Shown in pieces: positions 53,455-64,000 of a stretch of DNA of 64,000 bases (the first letter of the stretch is position 1; the number at the start of each line of letters is the position of its first letter). The translations under genes and the position numbers were made by a program. The notes beneath the pieces were generated by a model. It worked only from the letters and a program-made list of their open reading frames with translations, had not been told where the DNA came from and did not search any database. Origin of the DNA: Ophiura sarsii. Its lineage: Eukaryota > Echinodermata > Ophiuroidea > Amphilepidida > Ophiuridae. The stretch spans positions 1,565,001-1,629,000 of the forward strand of contig CM069446.1 in NCBI GenBank assembly GCA_035610835.1. The letters are read 5' to 3'.

Positions 53455-55085
53455 AACTAAAATGGTCCAGAAAACGTTCCTGAAGCCATCTTGTTATTCT
53501 TGAATAATTAAACATTGAACATATTTATGCGCGAAGCGCGCAAAAATCACCAGTTCTTTAACTAACATGGTCCAGAAAACGTTCCTGAAGCCATCTTGCC
53601 ATGCTTGAATAATTAAACATTGAAACTAATACGTTCGAAGCGCGCAAAAATGTCCATTTTTTAAACTAAAAGTCTAAAATGGTCCACAAAACGTTCCTAA
53701 AGCCATCTTGTTACGCTTGAATAATGAAATATTGAACATAATTATGCGCGAACGCGCACAATTTTCCATTTTTATAACTAAAATGCTCCAGAAAACGTTC
53801 CTGAAGCCATCTTGTTATGCTTGAATAATTAAATGTTGAACAGAAATACGGCGCACTAAAAATTGTCAGAAAATGTTCCTGAACTTCACTGACAGCCAAA
53901 AAGGAGTCCAAGTAACTCCTTAGTCGGAGTCAAAGTGACTCCATTTCATGACTCCATGTCAAAAACAACTCCACCTTTGGAGTCAAATGACTCCTTAAGG
54001 AGTCAAGCAGGCAGTGACTCCTTTGGGAGTCACTGATTTATGACTCTATGTTAGGAGTCACTGTGACTCCTCAGATGACTCCAATGTAGTCACACCACTA
54101 TAGATTGACTCCAAAGGAGTCCCATCTCTATTCACTCGATGACTCCAATGGAGTCACACAACCAGATTAGTAACAATGACTACAACTGGCTATGACTCCA
54201 GGTAGGAATAAGAAACTGAGAATTTGGGGGTGGGGGGGGGGGGGGGGGGGGGTGATGGGGGCTTTAGGTTCATTGGCTCTTTGATGTTTATGTCTTGCTC
54301 CATGTATTTGCATTTACTTTAGCGAGCAATCACTTCCCTACCTTAATCATGTTAATAGTAATACCAGTGAGAAAATATCCATATGCATATATCAATACAC
54401 ATTCAACGGTGCATTTATCAATACACATTCAACGGTGCATTAATGCATCGACTTAATTCAAATAAATTAATAGGTTGAAATGAATAAAAGGTGCCAATTA
54501 GCTCATTAGTATAATTGAAATGATACACACGAGCACCGGTGCTAATTGTTGTACCATTGCAATTATGCTAATGAGCGATTTGCGCATTTTACTCGGCTAA
54601 TATAAGGCCAAGTAAAATATGCAAATTAGCTCCAGAGAGTCAGGATGACTCCTTTGGAGAGTCATGGCCGATGACTCTTTCCGACGGCTTGACAAAAGTC
54701 AAATAGACTCTATAGGAGAGTCAATTAGTGACTCCCAAGGTAGAGTCAAAGGGTCTTTAGGGGAGTCAATGCATGTTTTAGGTGACTCCCAAGGTAGAGT
54801 CAATGGGTCTTTACTACTCTACGTCAGTGTTAATTAAACATTGAAACTAATACGCGCGAATCGCGCAAAAAATTCCAGTATTTTTAACTAAAATGGTCCA
54901 GAAAACTTTCCTGAAGCTATTTTGTTATGCCTGAATAATTAAACATGAATGGTTCAGAAAACGTTCCTGAAACCATCTTGTTATGCTAGAATAATTAACA
55001 TTGAAACTAATAGTATAATATGCGCGGAGCGCGCGCAACAAAATCAAGTTTTTTAACTGATATGGTTCAGAAAACGTCTAGAGCC
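53455..55085. repeat. about 108-bp satellite with GCGCGAAGCGCGC palindrome, interrupted
   Basis: Units containing AAATGGTCCAGAAAACGTTC, CTGAAGCCATCTTGTTATGC, TTGAATAATTAAACATTGAA and GCGCGAAGCGCGCAAAAAT start near 53460, 53567, 53676, 53780 and 53848, and resume at 54830-55085 with three more. The element at 53887-54829 splits the array. Confidence 0.85.
53887..54829. mobile_element. GGAGTC-studded element inserted in the satellite
   Basis: Short inverted ends CACTGAC and GTCAGTG. GGAGTC, GACTCC or near variants occur roughly 30 times in both orientations, concentrated at 53909-54200 and 54630-54815. The middle has a G-run (about 54225-54252) and A+T-rich DNA with CACATTCAACGGTGCATT twice. 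Non-coding. Confidence 0.7.
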
Positions 55086-55138
55086 ATCTACAATTGACCC
55101 TTTATATAATACAATATAGATTAGTAAGCCTACCCTTC

Positions 55139-55346
55139 TCTCTTAAATCAAAAGATTGACAAGTCAATCTTAAAGATTGTGCTTAGGGAAAGATCTTAAA
55201 AGATTGAAAATGTTCAATCTAATAGAGTGAAGTTTCAATCCGATATATTGAAATTTCACTCTATTAGATTGAATATTTTCAATCTTTTAAGATCTTTCCT
55301 AAGCACAATCTTTAAGATTGACTTGTCAATCTTTTGATTTAAGAGA
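55139..55346. mobile_element. 208-bp near-perfect palindrome
   Basis: TCTCTTAAATCAAAAGATTG at the left complements CAATCTTTTGATTTAAGAGA at the right, and pairing continues almost to the centre near 55240. Confidence 0.92.
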
Positions 55347-56149
55347 GTTCCCTCCTCTCCAGGCTCCGGCTCTTGAACCTATTATTGGACACACACTGTA
55401 CATTTTTTCAAAAATCTTAAAATCTTAGAAGGGTGCTGGGGTGCTGCTCAGCACCCCTACTTCCAAGATCGAGGCTTGTGGTGGATCACGACAACACTAA
55501 TGACCCCCCCCCCCCCCCCCCCCCCCACCGGAAACTGTTGGATTTTAACGCCAGTTTTGTATGGCACCACCATAATATAATAAATAGTGCATGGAGGCTC
55601 CGGATAGAGGCCTATTTTGGTATATAATATAATATTTTTCAAAGGCTCAAACAATTTGAATACACTTTTATCACGAATATTCGAAGGTTTAAATATTTCA
55701 AGCAAAGTTTGAATACACTTTTATGATGAACATGATGAAGATAATGAACGGTCCCAAGCATATAAAATCTCCCGCATCATAAGTTTATAATTATATTAAA
55801 ATACAGCGTGGATGCCCGGTGGGATGTTGTGGGCGAGCGAGGGCACCACATTGAGTCGAGTGGGGTTTGATAGCACTGTTTGTTAGTTATACCCCCCCCC
55901 CCCCCCCCCCCCCCCTCGCTCTCAAAACTTGTGACGAGGCGTGGCAGGATTGTAGTGCTTCGCACTCGACCCTCGGTATCTCTCCCTCCAAGCAAATCCC
56001 AAAAGTTGACAGCCCTGTCCTACACTTTCTATCATCTGTGGGCTCGTTCACGAATACCGTATACATTAATTTTCTGGGTTCATAATCAAAATCCCGGATT
56101 TTTACATCGAAACCAATAGACACTGGGACGTAGGTCTGTATCAATCAAT

Positions 56150-57230
56150 CTAGCACTCTCCATCTAGGGGATAGATGAAATGTGGCTTAAAATGAAGCTA
56201 ATATATGCCTGATCAATATTTTACCTTATCCCACGTTCGTAGGTTGCACATTATGACCCTAGACCTCGATTTAGGGTCAAAGGTCACATGTGTTTCAATG
56301 GGAAGTCAAAAACTAAATTTAACATGGTAAAAAAACTAAAAAATGAGCTATTGACTATACAAAGTATGTTATATTGTTGGGATAAGTGTTTTAAAACAAA
56401 AAAGTCAATCACAACTTTGATCGTAGATCAATAGTTTTTGAACTGTGACCTTTTGAAAATTACAAGTTGGCCAAAATAGACCATTTTGGTCATATTTTCG
56501 CAAAATTGGCACAAAAATGACATGATATCATCATTAAAAAAATATTTTGACTCATTATGAATTGATAAACCATGTTATAATGTTGGTATATAGATGTACC
56601 TTACATTACAACACATTTCAAAAATCAATGGTATGTTGATGCCATGGCAACCAGCATTAATATCCTTCAAATCCTTTAAATTTGACTCAGATTTTACCCA
56701 TTTTCGATGAATTTGAAGGATATTAAAGCTGTTTGCCATGGCATGCGGACACCATTGACTTTTAAATGTCTTTTAATGTAAAGTTCATCTATAAACCAAC
56801 ATTATAACATGGTTTATCAATTCACATTGAGTCAAAATATTTTTTTAATGATGATAACATGTCATTTTTGTGCCAATTTTGCAAACAAATGACCAAAATG
56901 GCCTATTTTGGCCAACTTGTCTTTTTCAAAGGTCACAGTTCAAAATTATTGATCTACGATCAAAGTTGTGATTGACTTTTTTGTTTTAAAACACTCATCC
57001 CAACAATATAATATACTTTTCATAGTCAATAGCTCATTTTTTAGTTTTTTTACCATGTTAAATTTAGTTTTTGACTTCCCATTGAAACACATGTGACCTT
57101 TGACCCTAAATCGAGGTCTAGGGTCATAATGTGCAACCTACGAACGTGGGATAAGGTAAAATATTGATCAGGCATATATTAGCTTCATTTTAAGCCACAT
57201 TTCATCTATCCCCTAGATGGAGAGTGCTAG
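56150..57230. mobile_element. 1.08-kb giant foldback element
   Basis: CTAGCACTCTCCATCTAGGG pairs with CCCTAGATGGAGAGTGCTAG and the arms stay complementary for about 500 bp each (for example GACCCTAGACCTCGATTTAG with CTAAATCGAGGTCTAGGGTC), leaving a centre of about 50 bp near 56690. No ORF. Arms differ at a few percent of positions. Confidence 0.93.
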
Positions 57231-57239
57231 AATTGTTTT

Positions 57240-57666
57240 CTGAAGGAATAAAACATGCACGGCCTACAGTCTACAACGGAGATTCAACATTTACAGCCAT
57301 TCGTGTCCACTGTCGTCTGGCGTAAAGTACAAACTTTTGATCACATGACACATGATTGATTGGCTGTCACATGACTTCACTTCCCTGCATGAACTTCGAC
57401 CTTCTTATCTTGTGATGGCGATTGACGACTGAAACACTGATTTCATGAAATCTACGCCAAATTTGCTTGGCAAAGTAATTCTAGGAAGTATTATAAGATT
57501 TGGTAATTAGCGCCATCGACCTGTGAGAGTCGTCTATGATTGCACTAGGTCCGCACATCAAGTTTTCCACCGTTTCGTTTCGACTGGGCCACCAGACCAG
57601 GCAGGTCCAGGCAGGTGACAGCAAGCAAGTGAAACCGTGATTGCGTGAACGGTGAAGTACAAAAAG
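57240..57666 (+). promoter_or_regulatory. possible promoter and 5' untranslated exon
   Basis: This is a comparatively repeat-free, more G+C-rich stretch. It has an inverted CCAAT box (GATTGATTGGCTGTCACATG at about 57351) and a strong donor-like AAAAA|GTAAGTAAGC at 57667. It could be the start of the + strand gene whose candidate coding exon lies at 61334. No transcript evidence. Confidence 0.25.
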
Positions 57667-57811
57667 TAAGTAAGCTTATTTAACTTATAACCATTTTTTT
57701 ACAGTTATCCCCTACCCTACACTACTGTATATATCAATCACTCATCTGTATCTGTTCGGGTACTGCATCAACTCCACAAATAGAATATAAACGTTGCACT
57801 TTAATTAAAAG

Positions 57812-59211
57812 TTAAAAACCATGATTTTATTTTGAAGTTAGGAATCGTATCTTCTTCTTCTTCCGGTAAAAGTTCAGACTTCAGTAATTAAAGATAGTCG
57901 AACTGCATAGGTGCGCGCGTGTCGTTTAAACAAGGACGCAGCCTTCACGTTTCTCGTTTATATACATATTTACAAGTTGCGAGTAAAGTAAATAATCATG
58001 ATAATAAAAAACTAAAAGACTTGAAAAGAAAAATCTTCCGAAGCTGGTTTATCCGGGAACTCCGCCGCTTAATGCTGATTTGAAGGCATCAAGGGATGCG
58101 TACTCAGCAGGGTCCTTATCGAGGGCGTTCCGGTTGCGTGAGGTGCGTTAGAAGAAGGATGATGCATCCTGCTGAGTTGAGCAATCACAGCTCACTACTC
58201 CTATCAAAGTAGTCCTGGCTGGCAAAGACGTGTAACCGAGTCGCCAGTTTCGTAAAAATATTTCTTGAACACCGCAAAAGGTTAGACGTTTGCAAATAAG
58301 ATTATCAGTAATACGTTTTCCAACAGTGCATATCTACCTACCTTATTTTTAAAACCGAACAACGGAAGCAAAAAAACAGCGCATTATCTGAGGTGTGAAA
58401 ATGAAAACTCGTGAATATGTGTCGTCTAAACGGATTAAGATAGCGGCTTCCTCTGTGTGTACTTCTTTACGTTTACCGCTACCACCTGTGAATCTTCAAC
58501 AAACGTCAAAGTTCTCGAATTCCACGACGCGCGATTAACATAGAGTATGTCCCCGGAATCTTAAAATAACCGCTATCGTGTGTTATAATATACTGACGAC
58601 GCGACGTAGCGATGCATGTTTGAGGGCAGCGTATAGTCAGTCTCTTTTTTCCCCTTGTGGCAATGGCCGTTTCATTACGTCATTTTAGTCTCTTTGACTG
58701 TGGTTTCACACGGACGCTATACACATGTACTAATGAACGGGAAACAGCAGCGTGTTAGCATTTTACGTAACAAATCTGCAGAGACTGATCAACGCACGTG
58801 ATATTTTGTTGTTTACCACTATTTTCTTGACTTCGAACGAGTGGCGTATAAATTTCAATATTTTTAACAGAAAAACCCCAGATGTCTGTGCATTAATCAC
58901 GAAAGCGTAAATAGGAAATAAACCAAGCCCACATCTATGCAAAATAATTAAAAATCTATGTAATCTACAAAGGTAGGAACCATCGATAAAATCATGTTAA
59001 TATACATATATGTTATCTGGACTTCAATGTACAGTACAAGTTGAGGTAGATTGAGCAATAGGAGTCCAGAATCTGGTATTTGCTTCAGATAGTTGAGCTT
59101 CCCAGTTTATGTCAAACCAGGTCATAGCGGTTCCTGTAGAGCATAGCCAGTCGGCTTTGAAAGCGCCTTAAAGATGGCCATTGAGGGTATCGCTCTGTAA
59201 CTCGGAATATA
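57812..59211 (-). mobile_element. family A MITE split by an insertion that includes a LINE 3' end
   Basis: TTAAAAACCATGATTTTA...GGAATCGTATC stops at 57851 and the next expected bases, GTATCGCTCTGTAACTCGGA, resume at 59187; GTATC occurs on both sides. The insert begins with (CTT)n, the complement of an AAG tail. At 58030-58130 on the minus strand RNRNALDKDPAEYASLDAFK + SALSG-stop, with SFF and RTS just upstream, matches the end of LINE ORF2 proteins. The part from about 58250 to 59186 shows no coding match. Confidence 0.5.
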
Positions 59212-61333
59212 TTAATGGAAATGAATACATAGTTTCCTGTTCAAAATATTGAAAAGTTAACAAGGTCAGATTTCATTATTCATTATTCATTATGGGACAA
59301 TATTTCATTATTTTTTATGAATTCATTATTTATTGTTAAAGAGTAGTAGTGACAAGAAATATCCGTAGTTAAGTCTTGTAAATGTAGTGGCCTTCAAGAG
59401 ATTAAGACTTATAATATATCAGGCACCATCACAACAAGCAGATCTGGACACGCCACGTGTGCCAATCAAAGTTCTGAGCATCTTGCTATATCAACGTCGA
59501 CAAGGTTTCTTTTGAAGTCTAAAAATACAGGGAGAGCTAAAAGTAAAAGCACTAGCGCGTGCGGCATACGCAGGGGGGGGGGGGGGGTGTTTTGGAGTAA
59601 AGCATCCTCCTTGGGTCTGTCAAAAAAAGAAAAAGGGGAATAAATAAGGAGGGAACACTCCCCCCTCCCCCCCCCCCCCCCCCCGGGCTCCATGCAGCGC
59701 ATTGCCCCCTCCCCCCTTAAGCAGACACCAAACCCCATGCTGCAACAACGCTACACTCGCTTCACTCTTTTCGCTCTACACTGATCATCATTTTTCAGCA
59801 CCCCAGTGCAGCGTTCAATTTCCAGCATTATTTTTGTGTAGCAAAAAATGCGATGCACTATTAGTTTTGTGTAGCAATTCACAAATTTTGTATACATAGC
59901 ACTTTTTTTCTAGTAATAAAATTAATATTTCATCAACATTGCACGTTCTACATAATCTGGCATGCGCACGTAACATGGTTAAACGCATGTATAACCCGTG
60001 TCCTGTAAGAAAAATACAGTATACGTAATGTGTACACGATCTAGATTTAACAATTTGAACTAACACATTTTTAGTAATAAAACACAAGGAAATACAGGCA
60101 TATTTCGCTCATGAGTCACGACGGATTTCATAATTGTTTACATCATCTTCTTACGAAGCTTCATTTTGTTATATGATTCCTTCAAGGAATTTCCTTGTGT
60201 CCGTGGTGCACCACTAGTTTTATTCCAAGTCATTTTTGTTGACGCCTTTTCGATTCGCCTTTTCGTAACACTCGGCGGCATGGGAACAAGCTAAGACTAG
60301 CATCAAAAGTGAGATCATGATTATAACATTGCTCCGATGTGCGCAGAAACCGCCACTTTTTAAAATTTTAAACCGACAGTAAGATTTCTGCGCACGTGCG
60401 TGTAAAGCAATAGGGATTTTGACTGTGACGAAAACGAAATATGAACTGCCGATACTTGAGGATTTATCATACTTTTTTTAGTTATTTGAAGATGAAACTC
60501 AATCATTTTAGTTTTGGCTTTGATGGAACGTGATCAAATAGGGAATCTTCTTGCGAAGCACTTTTAGCTACACATTTGTGCCATTGAATCGCAATGCTTC
60601 AAAAGTCACGAACGCTGCCCCAGTGGTGGGACATCCTGCATCCCCGCTTGTTTCAAGTCATCAGGGTTATAGCTACGCTGGTCGGCGTCAGTCTGGCGTA
60701 CCGGTACTCACGCTGGCCAGCTGGCACTCTTAAAAGAATAACAGAGAAAAGACGACTTGATAAGCTTTAAATTGGGTTTTCATACTAGCGATTGATCAGT
60801 TCATCAGATCAGTAGATGAAGGAATTTTTACCGATCCCAATCAGCTTAGTATCGGGCCGATTCAGAAAATCTCGATCTGATCGGTTAGACACTAAATTTT
60901 ACTGTTCCAGTATAGAACGATACTGGTTCACATGCTACCAGTTGATTTGTCCCAGTATTGAATGATGCTGGTACATAATTGTGTTCCAGTATCGCCCGAT
61001 ACTGGTACATTTATGTTGGAGTTGGAAGAAGAGAAAGGCTTACATAGGCATCTTTTTTGACAAGTCGCTGTGCGTCCTATACTAAAACAAGGACAATTAC
61101 TGGGCCAAGCGTGTAGTTGGAGTGACCAAGAGATCTTTAGGTGAAAGTTCAGCGTAGAGCCACTAAAATTGTGGGAAACATACAAAGCTCCCATATGCTA
61201 CAAGATTGAAGATGTTAACAGCTCTGGCCTACAAACATTTATTTATTATGTTATATATATGCAATTTACTCAACAAAAGTGTAATAATTTCACTCATGTA
61301 TACATTACAAACTTTGTTTGTCTTAAATTACAG
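59212..61333. other. no gene seen; G/C tracts and three phased palindromes
   Basis: There are a G-run at 59573-59586 and C-runs at 59660-59684. CCAGTAT-type palindromes lie at 60907-60926, 60952-60971 and 60986-61005. Short open frames on both strands are unsupported. Confidence 0.45.
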
Positions 61334-61650
61334 GTGAGGGACCCGAACACTGCAAACAAGACACTTCATTGCCATGTGAATATCGGCTCTCAATATCAAG
61401 CTTATTGAATGAAAAATTCTGGAAACACAAACTGTGTGAAATATTGACTGACAAGTGTGGTTATCAGAAAGTCTTTGACTGAGTTGAACTCTAGAAGGAT
61501 GGATCCAATTGGAACTCAGTCTGGTATAGTAAAGGCGCAAGATGTGACGAGATGGCAGGATACAGAGGTGCCCAAATATGGCGTCACAGAGGCACAGCAT
61601 ACATCTAGGTTTCCATGCCAACCAGATATCAATAAGAAGATTGCCCTATG
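61334..61650 (+). CDS. candidate exon with start codon, + strand gene
   Basis: A TTAAATTACAG acceptor precedes 317 nt that end at CTATG|GTAAGT, a consensus donor. Inside, ATG at 61499 has a good Kozak context (AAGGATGG). It opens MDPIGTQSGIVKAQDVTRWQ + DTEVPKYGVTEAQHTSRFPC + QPDINKKIAL, 50 codons plus 2 nt (phase 2), then the donor. Polar, no known domain. The gene would continue to the right. Signals only. Confidence 0.35.
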
Positions 61651-62099
61651 GTAAGTAAAATCCTGGCAAAGTTACTACAAAATAATCAAAGAGAGTAAAT
61701 GGTAACTATTTCAGGGAATATCAACTGTTCTACATTGTACACCTAACACAAAGAGTTCTGGACCAGGCGTGTGCCGCGTGTTGATGTTGGCTAATCCAAA
61801 AAACAATAATCGGTGCCAAAAATCTGAGAAATACATTTAATGAGCAAATTTCTATCCGCAGTTTGATACCTGATTCTTACAATTTGAATCGATACTTTTA
61901 AAGTTATGATGATTTCAATAACCAAGACTAACGCCAACAAATTTGCACTAGAATTGGTTTCCTGGGATATCATTGATTTGTATTATCCACTGTGTGCTAT
62001 CTGAACCAGTCAGGTATCAGGTTGAATAGGTAACAGGCATCGACAGGGAGTCTATACACACGCTACACTGCCCACTTTCATTGGCTTTTTTTACTAGCC

Positions 62100-62275
62100 C
62101 AATTGTGTTTACTTGTATTTTTTATTATTTTCTGAGTTGCAGTGAACCAATTGATTGGCCCATCAGAGCTCTCTGTTGAGAGTTACCCGTTTGATTTGTA
62201 ATCACTCAGTTTATTAACTTTGTTAATATCTGTTGGGCTATTGTTCACATTTGCTCTTTATATACAAAAAACAAA
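62100..62275. repeat. dispersed repeat shared with 30205-30372
   Basis: Same orientation and block order as the copy at 30 kb; ends near TTATATACAAAAAACAAAAA. Confidence 0.75.
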
Positions 62276-62673
62276 AACATGCATGTTCACTGTGTAATCA
62301 CACACTAAGCAATGATATCCCATATAAACCCATTTGAGTGCAATTATTTGTTTTGTAGTTGTTTAATTGAAACAATCATAACATCAACAATATCCACTCC
62401 ATTTTTTATGAATGAGGTATCAAGCAAAGGAGAAGAAATGTGCTCATTAAATGTTTATCTCAGATTTTTGGTACCAATTATTGATTTTGGATTAGCCAAT
62501 ATAAAAAAAAACCTTTTTTTAACTTTTCATTTTTATTGATAATGTGTCGTGGCCAAACGGCCAAATTGTATATATTGACAGATTTAAAAATACATTAAAA
62601 TACAAAGATTAAAACACCAAACAATACAATATCATAAAGAAGACATAACCAAATTTTGAAAAATCACCCACAC

Positions 62674-62700
62674 CCAGTGGCGTGCGCAGGATATTGTGAG

Positions 62701-62731
<31 letters not shown>

Positions 62732-62840
62732 TACTGGCCATAAATGAAATTCCCCCGACTCAGATTCCCCAATGTATCAACAAAACAGTAAAAGGTAGCT
62801 GCAATTCTTTTTGCAGTTACCCTTTGCGCACGCCACTAGT
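62674..62840. mobile_element. MITE with CAGTGGCGTGCGCAGG ends and a 29-base G-run
   Basis: The left CAGTGGCGTGCGCAGG and right CCTTTGCGCACGCCACTAG are inverted with two differences. The G-run at 62702-62730 lies just inside. Ends of this type are seen in non-autonomous hAT elements; the target duplication is unclear. Confidence 0.6.
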
Positions 62841-63522
62841 GCACTGCCCACACCACAGTCACACAAAAAAGGCTGTCGCATACAAGTCCCATATTATTGT
62901 ATTTCTAGGGCACAACCTTTTGTTTATTCTTAGTGTTAGCATTGATTGAATACCTGATAATATGTATTCCAAAGATAGCCATTATTGTGTAACATTTTAA
63001 TAGTTTACTGTACTGGCATTGCCAATTATAGGAGCACATAATTGACGATTTATAAAAGAGTAACATTTACATAACATACAGTGTTTATACGATGTAAATA
63101 TCTAACCTTATTCAAGTCACCACATATTCCTATTTTTGTGGTGCGGTTGAATACCAAATGATATGAATTATTTATTAGTGTGAGGTTTGATTTGTACATT
63201 GTACTATGATTAAGTGTCATATTACAAAGTGCTGAAAGCGAATAACCCCTACACTGTAGATTCAGAGATGAGATAAGATATACAGTGTATGCAAATAGAA
63301 TACACTCCAAAGGTATTGCCTATAGAATTGACTTACAAAACAGATTCCTCCACTAATATTAATTTATTGTATTTTGTTTTTCATATAAGGATAAATTATT
63401 ATGTCATTTTTATTTTTGACTCATTTGTGACACCGTGAGCAATAAGCAACCCCTTTTATGGATGGATTGATGGTAAATGGATATAAAGTTATTTTCAGAG
63501 AGAGAAAATCTTAATGTTTTCT

Positions 63523-63892
63523 TTAAACTTGGGACACAATGTCATGTTGATTTTTTTAATTTTTTTAATTAATTTACTCAGAATTTAAGATAAACATTAA
63601 AAATTGCCATTATCGTTGTTTCTCCTAAGAAAACCCCCAGCAAAACTTGATTAAAACAATGTTTTAAATATGTTGGAATACCACCCTTAACCATGTAAAA
63701 TGCTGGTTGCGGCTCTACCAGCATTTTTGAATCGACGTTTTGTTGTACAAAGAGGGCTGATTTTTCTTAATCCTTATGTGTGTAAGTTCTTACATGTAAT
63801 ACAATTGTAAAAATATACAAAATCCCTGTTTCTATCATATATTTTTGTAATTCAGGGCGCTGCCTCCACCACATCTCTTAATGCCCCTTTAA
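63523..63892 (-). mobile_element. TTAA-flanked MITE (family B), copy 3, inverted
   Basis: Reverse complement of 7623-7969: GGGACACAATGTCA at the left, CATCTCTTAATGCCCCTTTA+A at the right. Shared interior includes GGAATACCACCCTTAACCAT. Confidence 0.85.
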
Positions 63893-64000
63893 TGTCTGCC
63901 ATCTACCTATAATAGAGACATGTTTTTTAGACTTTTTAATTGTCTGTACACATTTTGTGACCTTAGACATGGGAGGGGTTCTCAGTAGATGGAGGTACAG

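Overview
The window is animal nuclear DNA: genes are split by GT-AG introns, most of the sequence is A+T-rich non-coding DNA, and it is packed with transposon relics of animal type (Penelope-like, LINE, tRNA-derived SINE, mariner-like, TTAA and hAT elements). An arylsulfatase B-type gene plus a death-effector-domain (DED) protein and an NHL propeller point to a non-arthropod invertebrate, probably marine (echinoderm or hemichordate would fit). The sequence alone does not fix the species.

Left third (1-16 kb, + strand): seven exons of an arylsulfatase B-like gene (2215-15991) join with consistent phases into 517 residues ending at a stop. The exon or exons with the start codon and signal peptide are not seen. 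A 1.87 kb, 39-bp-unit minisatellite and a Penelope-like fragment precede the first visible exon. Three of the seven exons are accompanied by tandem arrays of partial copies, each array straddling one splice junction, and a fourth exon carries an in-frame 39-bp duplication.

Centre-left (16-27 kb): no host gene is recognised. This stretch holds minisatellites, long palindromes and a nest of elements (22.5-25.2 kb) in which a hAT-type MITE sits inside a TTAA foldback element inside a mariner-like relic. Further parts are a mariner-like element with a broken transposase and a Penelope-like endonuclease remnant.

Centre (27.5-35.1 kb, - strand): an NHL-type beta-propeller exon, a 48-bp candidate exon, a Ser/Thr/Pro-rich exon and a DED exon lie in the order expected for one gene read right to left (DED, linker, propeller). 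The DED-to-linker and linker-to-small-exon phases agree. The link to the propeller needs at least one unseen exon.

Right (35-64 kb): a CATTCCGCAACG-rich inverted-repeat element, a SINE, a frameshifted LINE reverse transcriptase, satellites, a 0.5 kb direct-repeat pair, several 1 kb TA-flanked foldback elements, one intact 577-residue low-complexity ORF on the - strand (47780-49513), a satellite interrupted by a GGAGTC-rich element, a 1.08 kb palindrome, and a weakly supported + strand exon near 61.3-61.65 kb.

The genes do not form a pathway: the sulfatase would act on sulfated glycans in lysosomes or outside the cell, while the DED/NHL protein would be a cytosolic death-fold signalling adaptor. 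The strongest novelty is the repeated, splice-junction-centred tandem duplication inside the sulfatase gene. The abundance of hairpin-forming repeats at every scale comes next.
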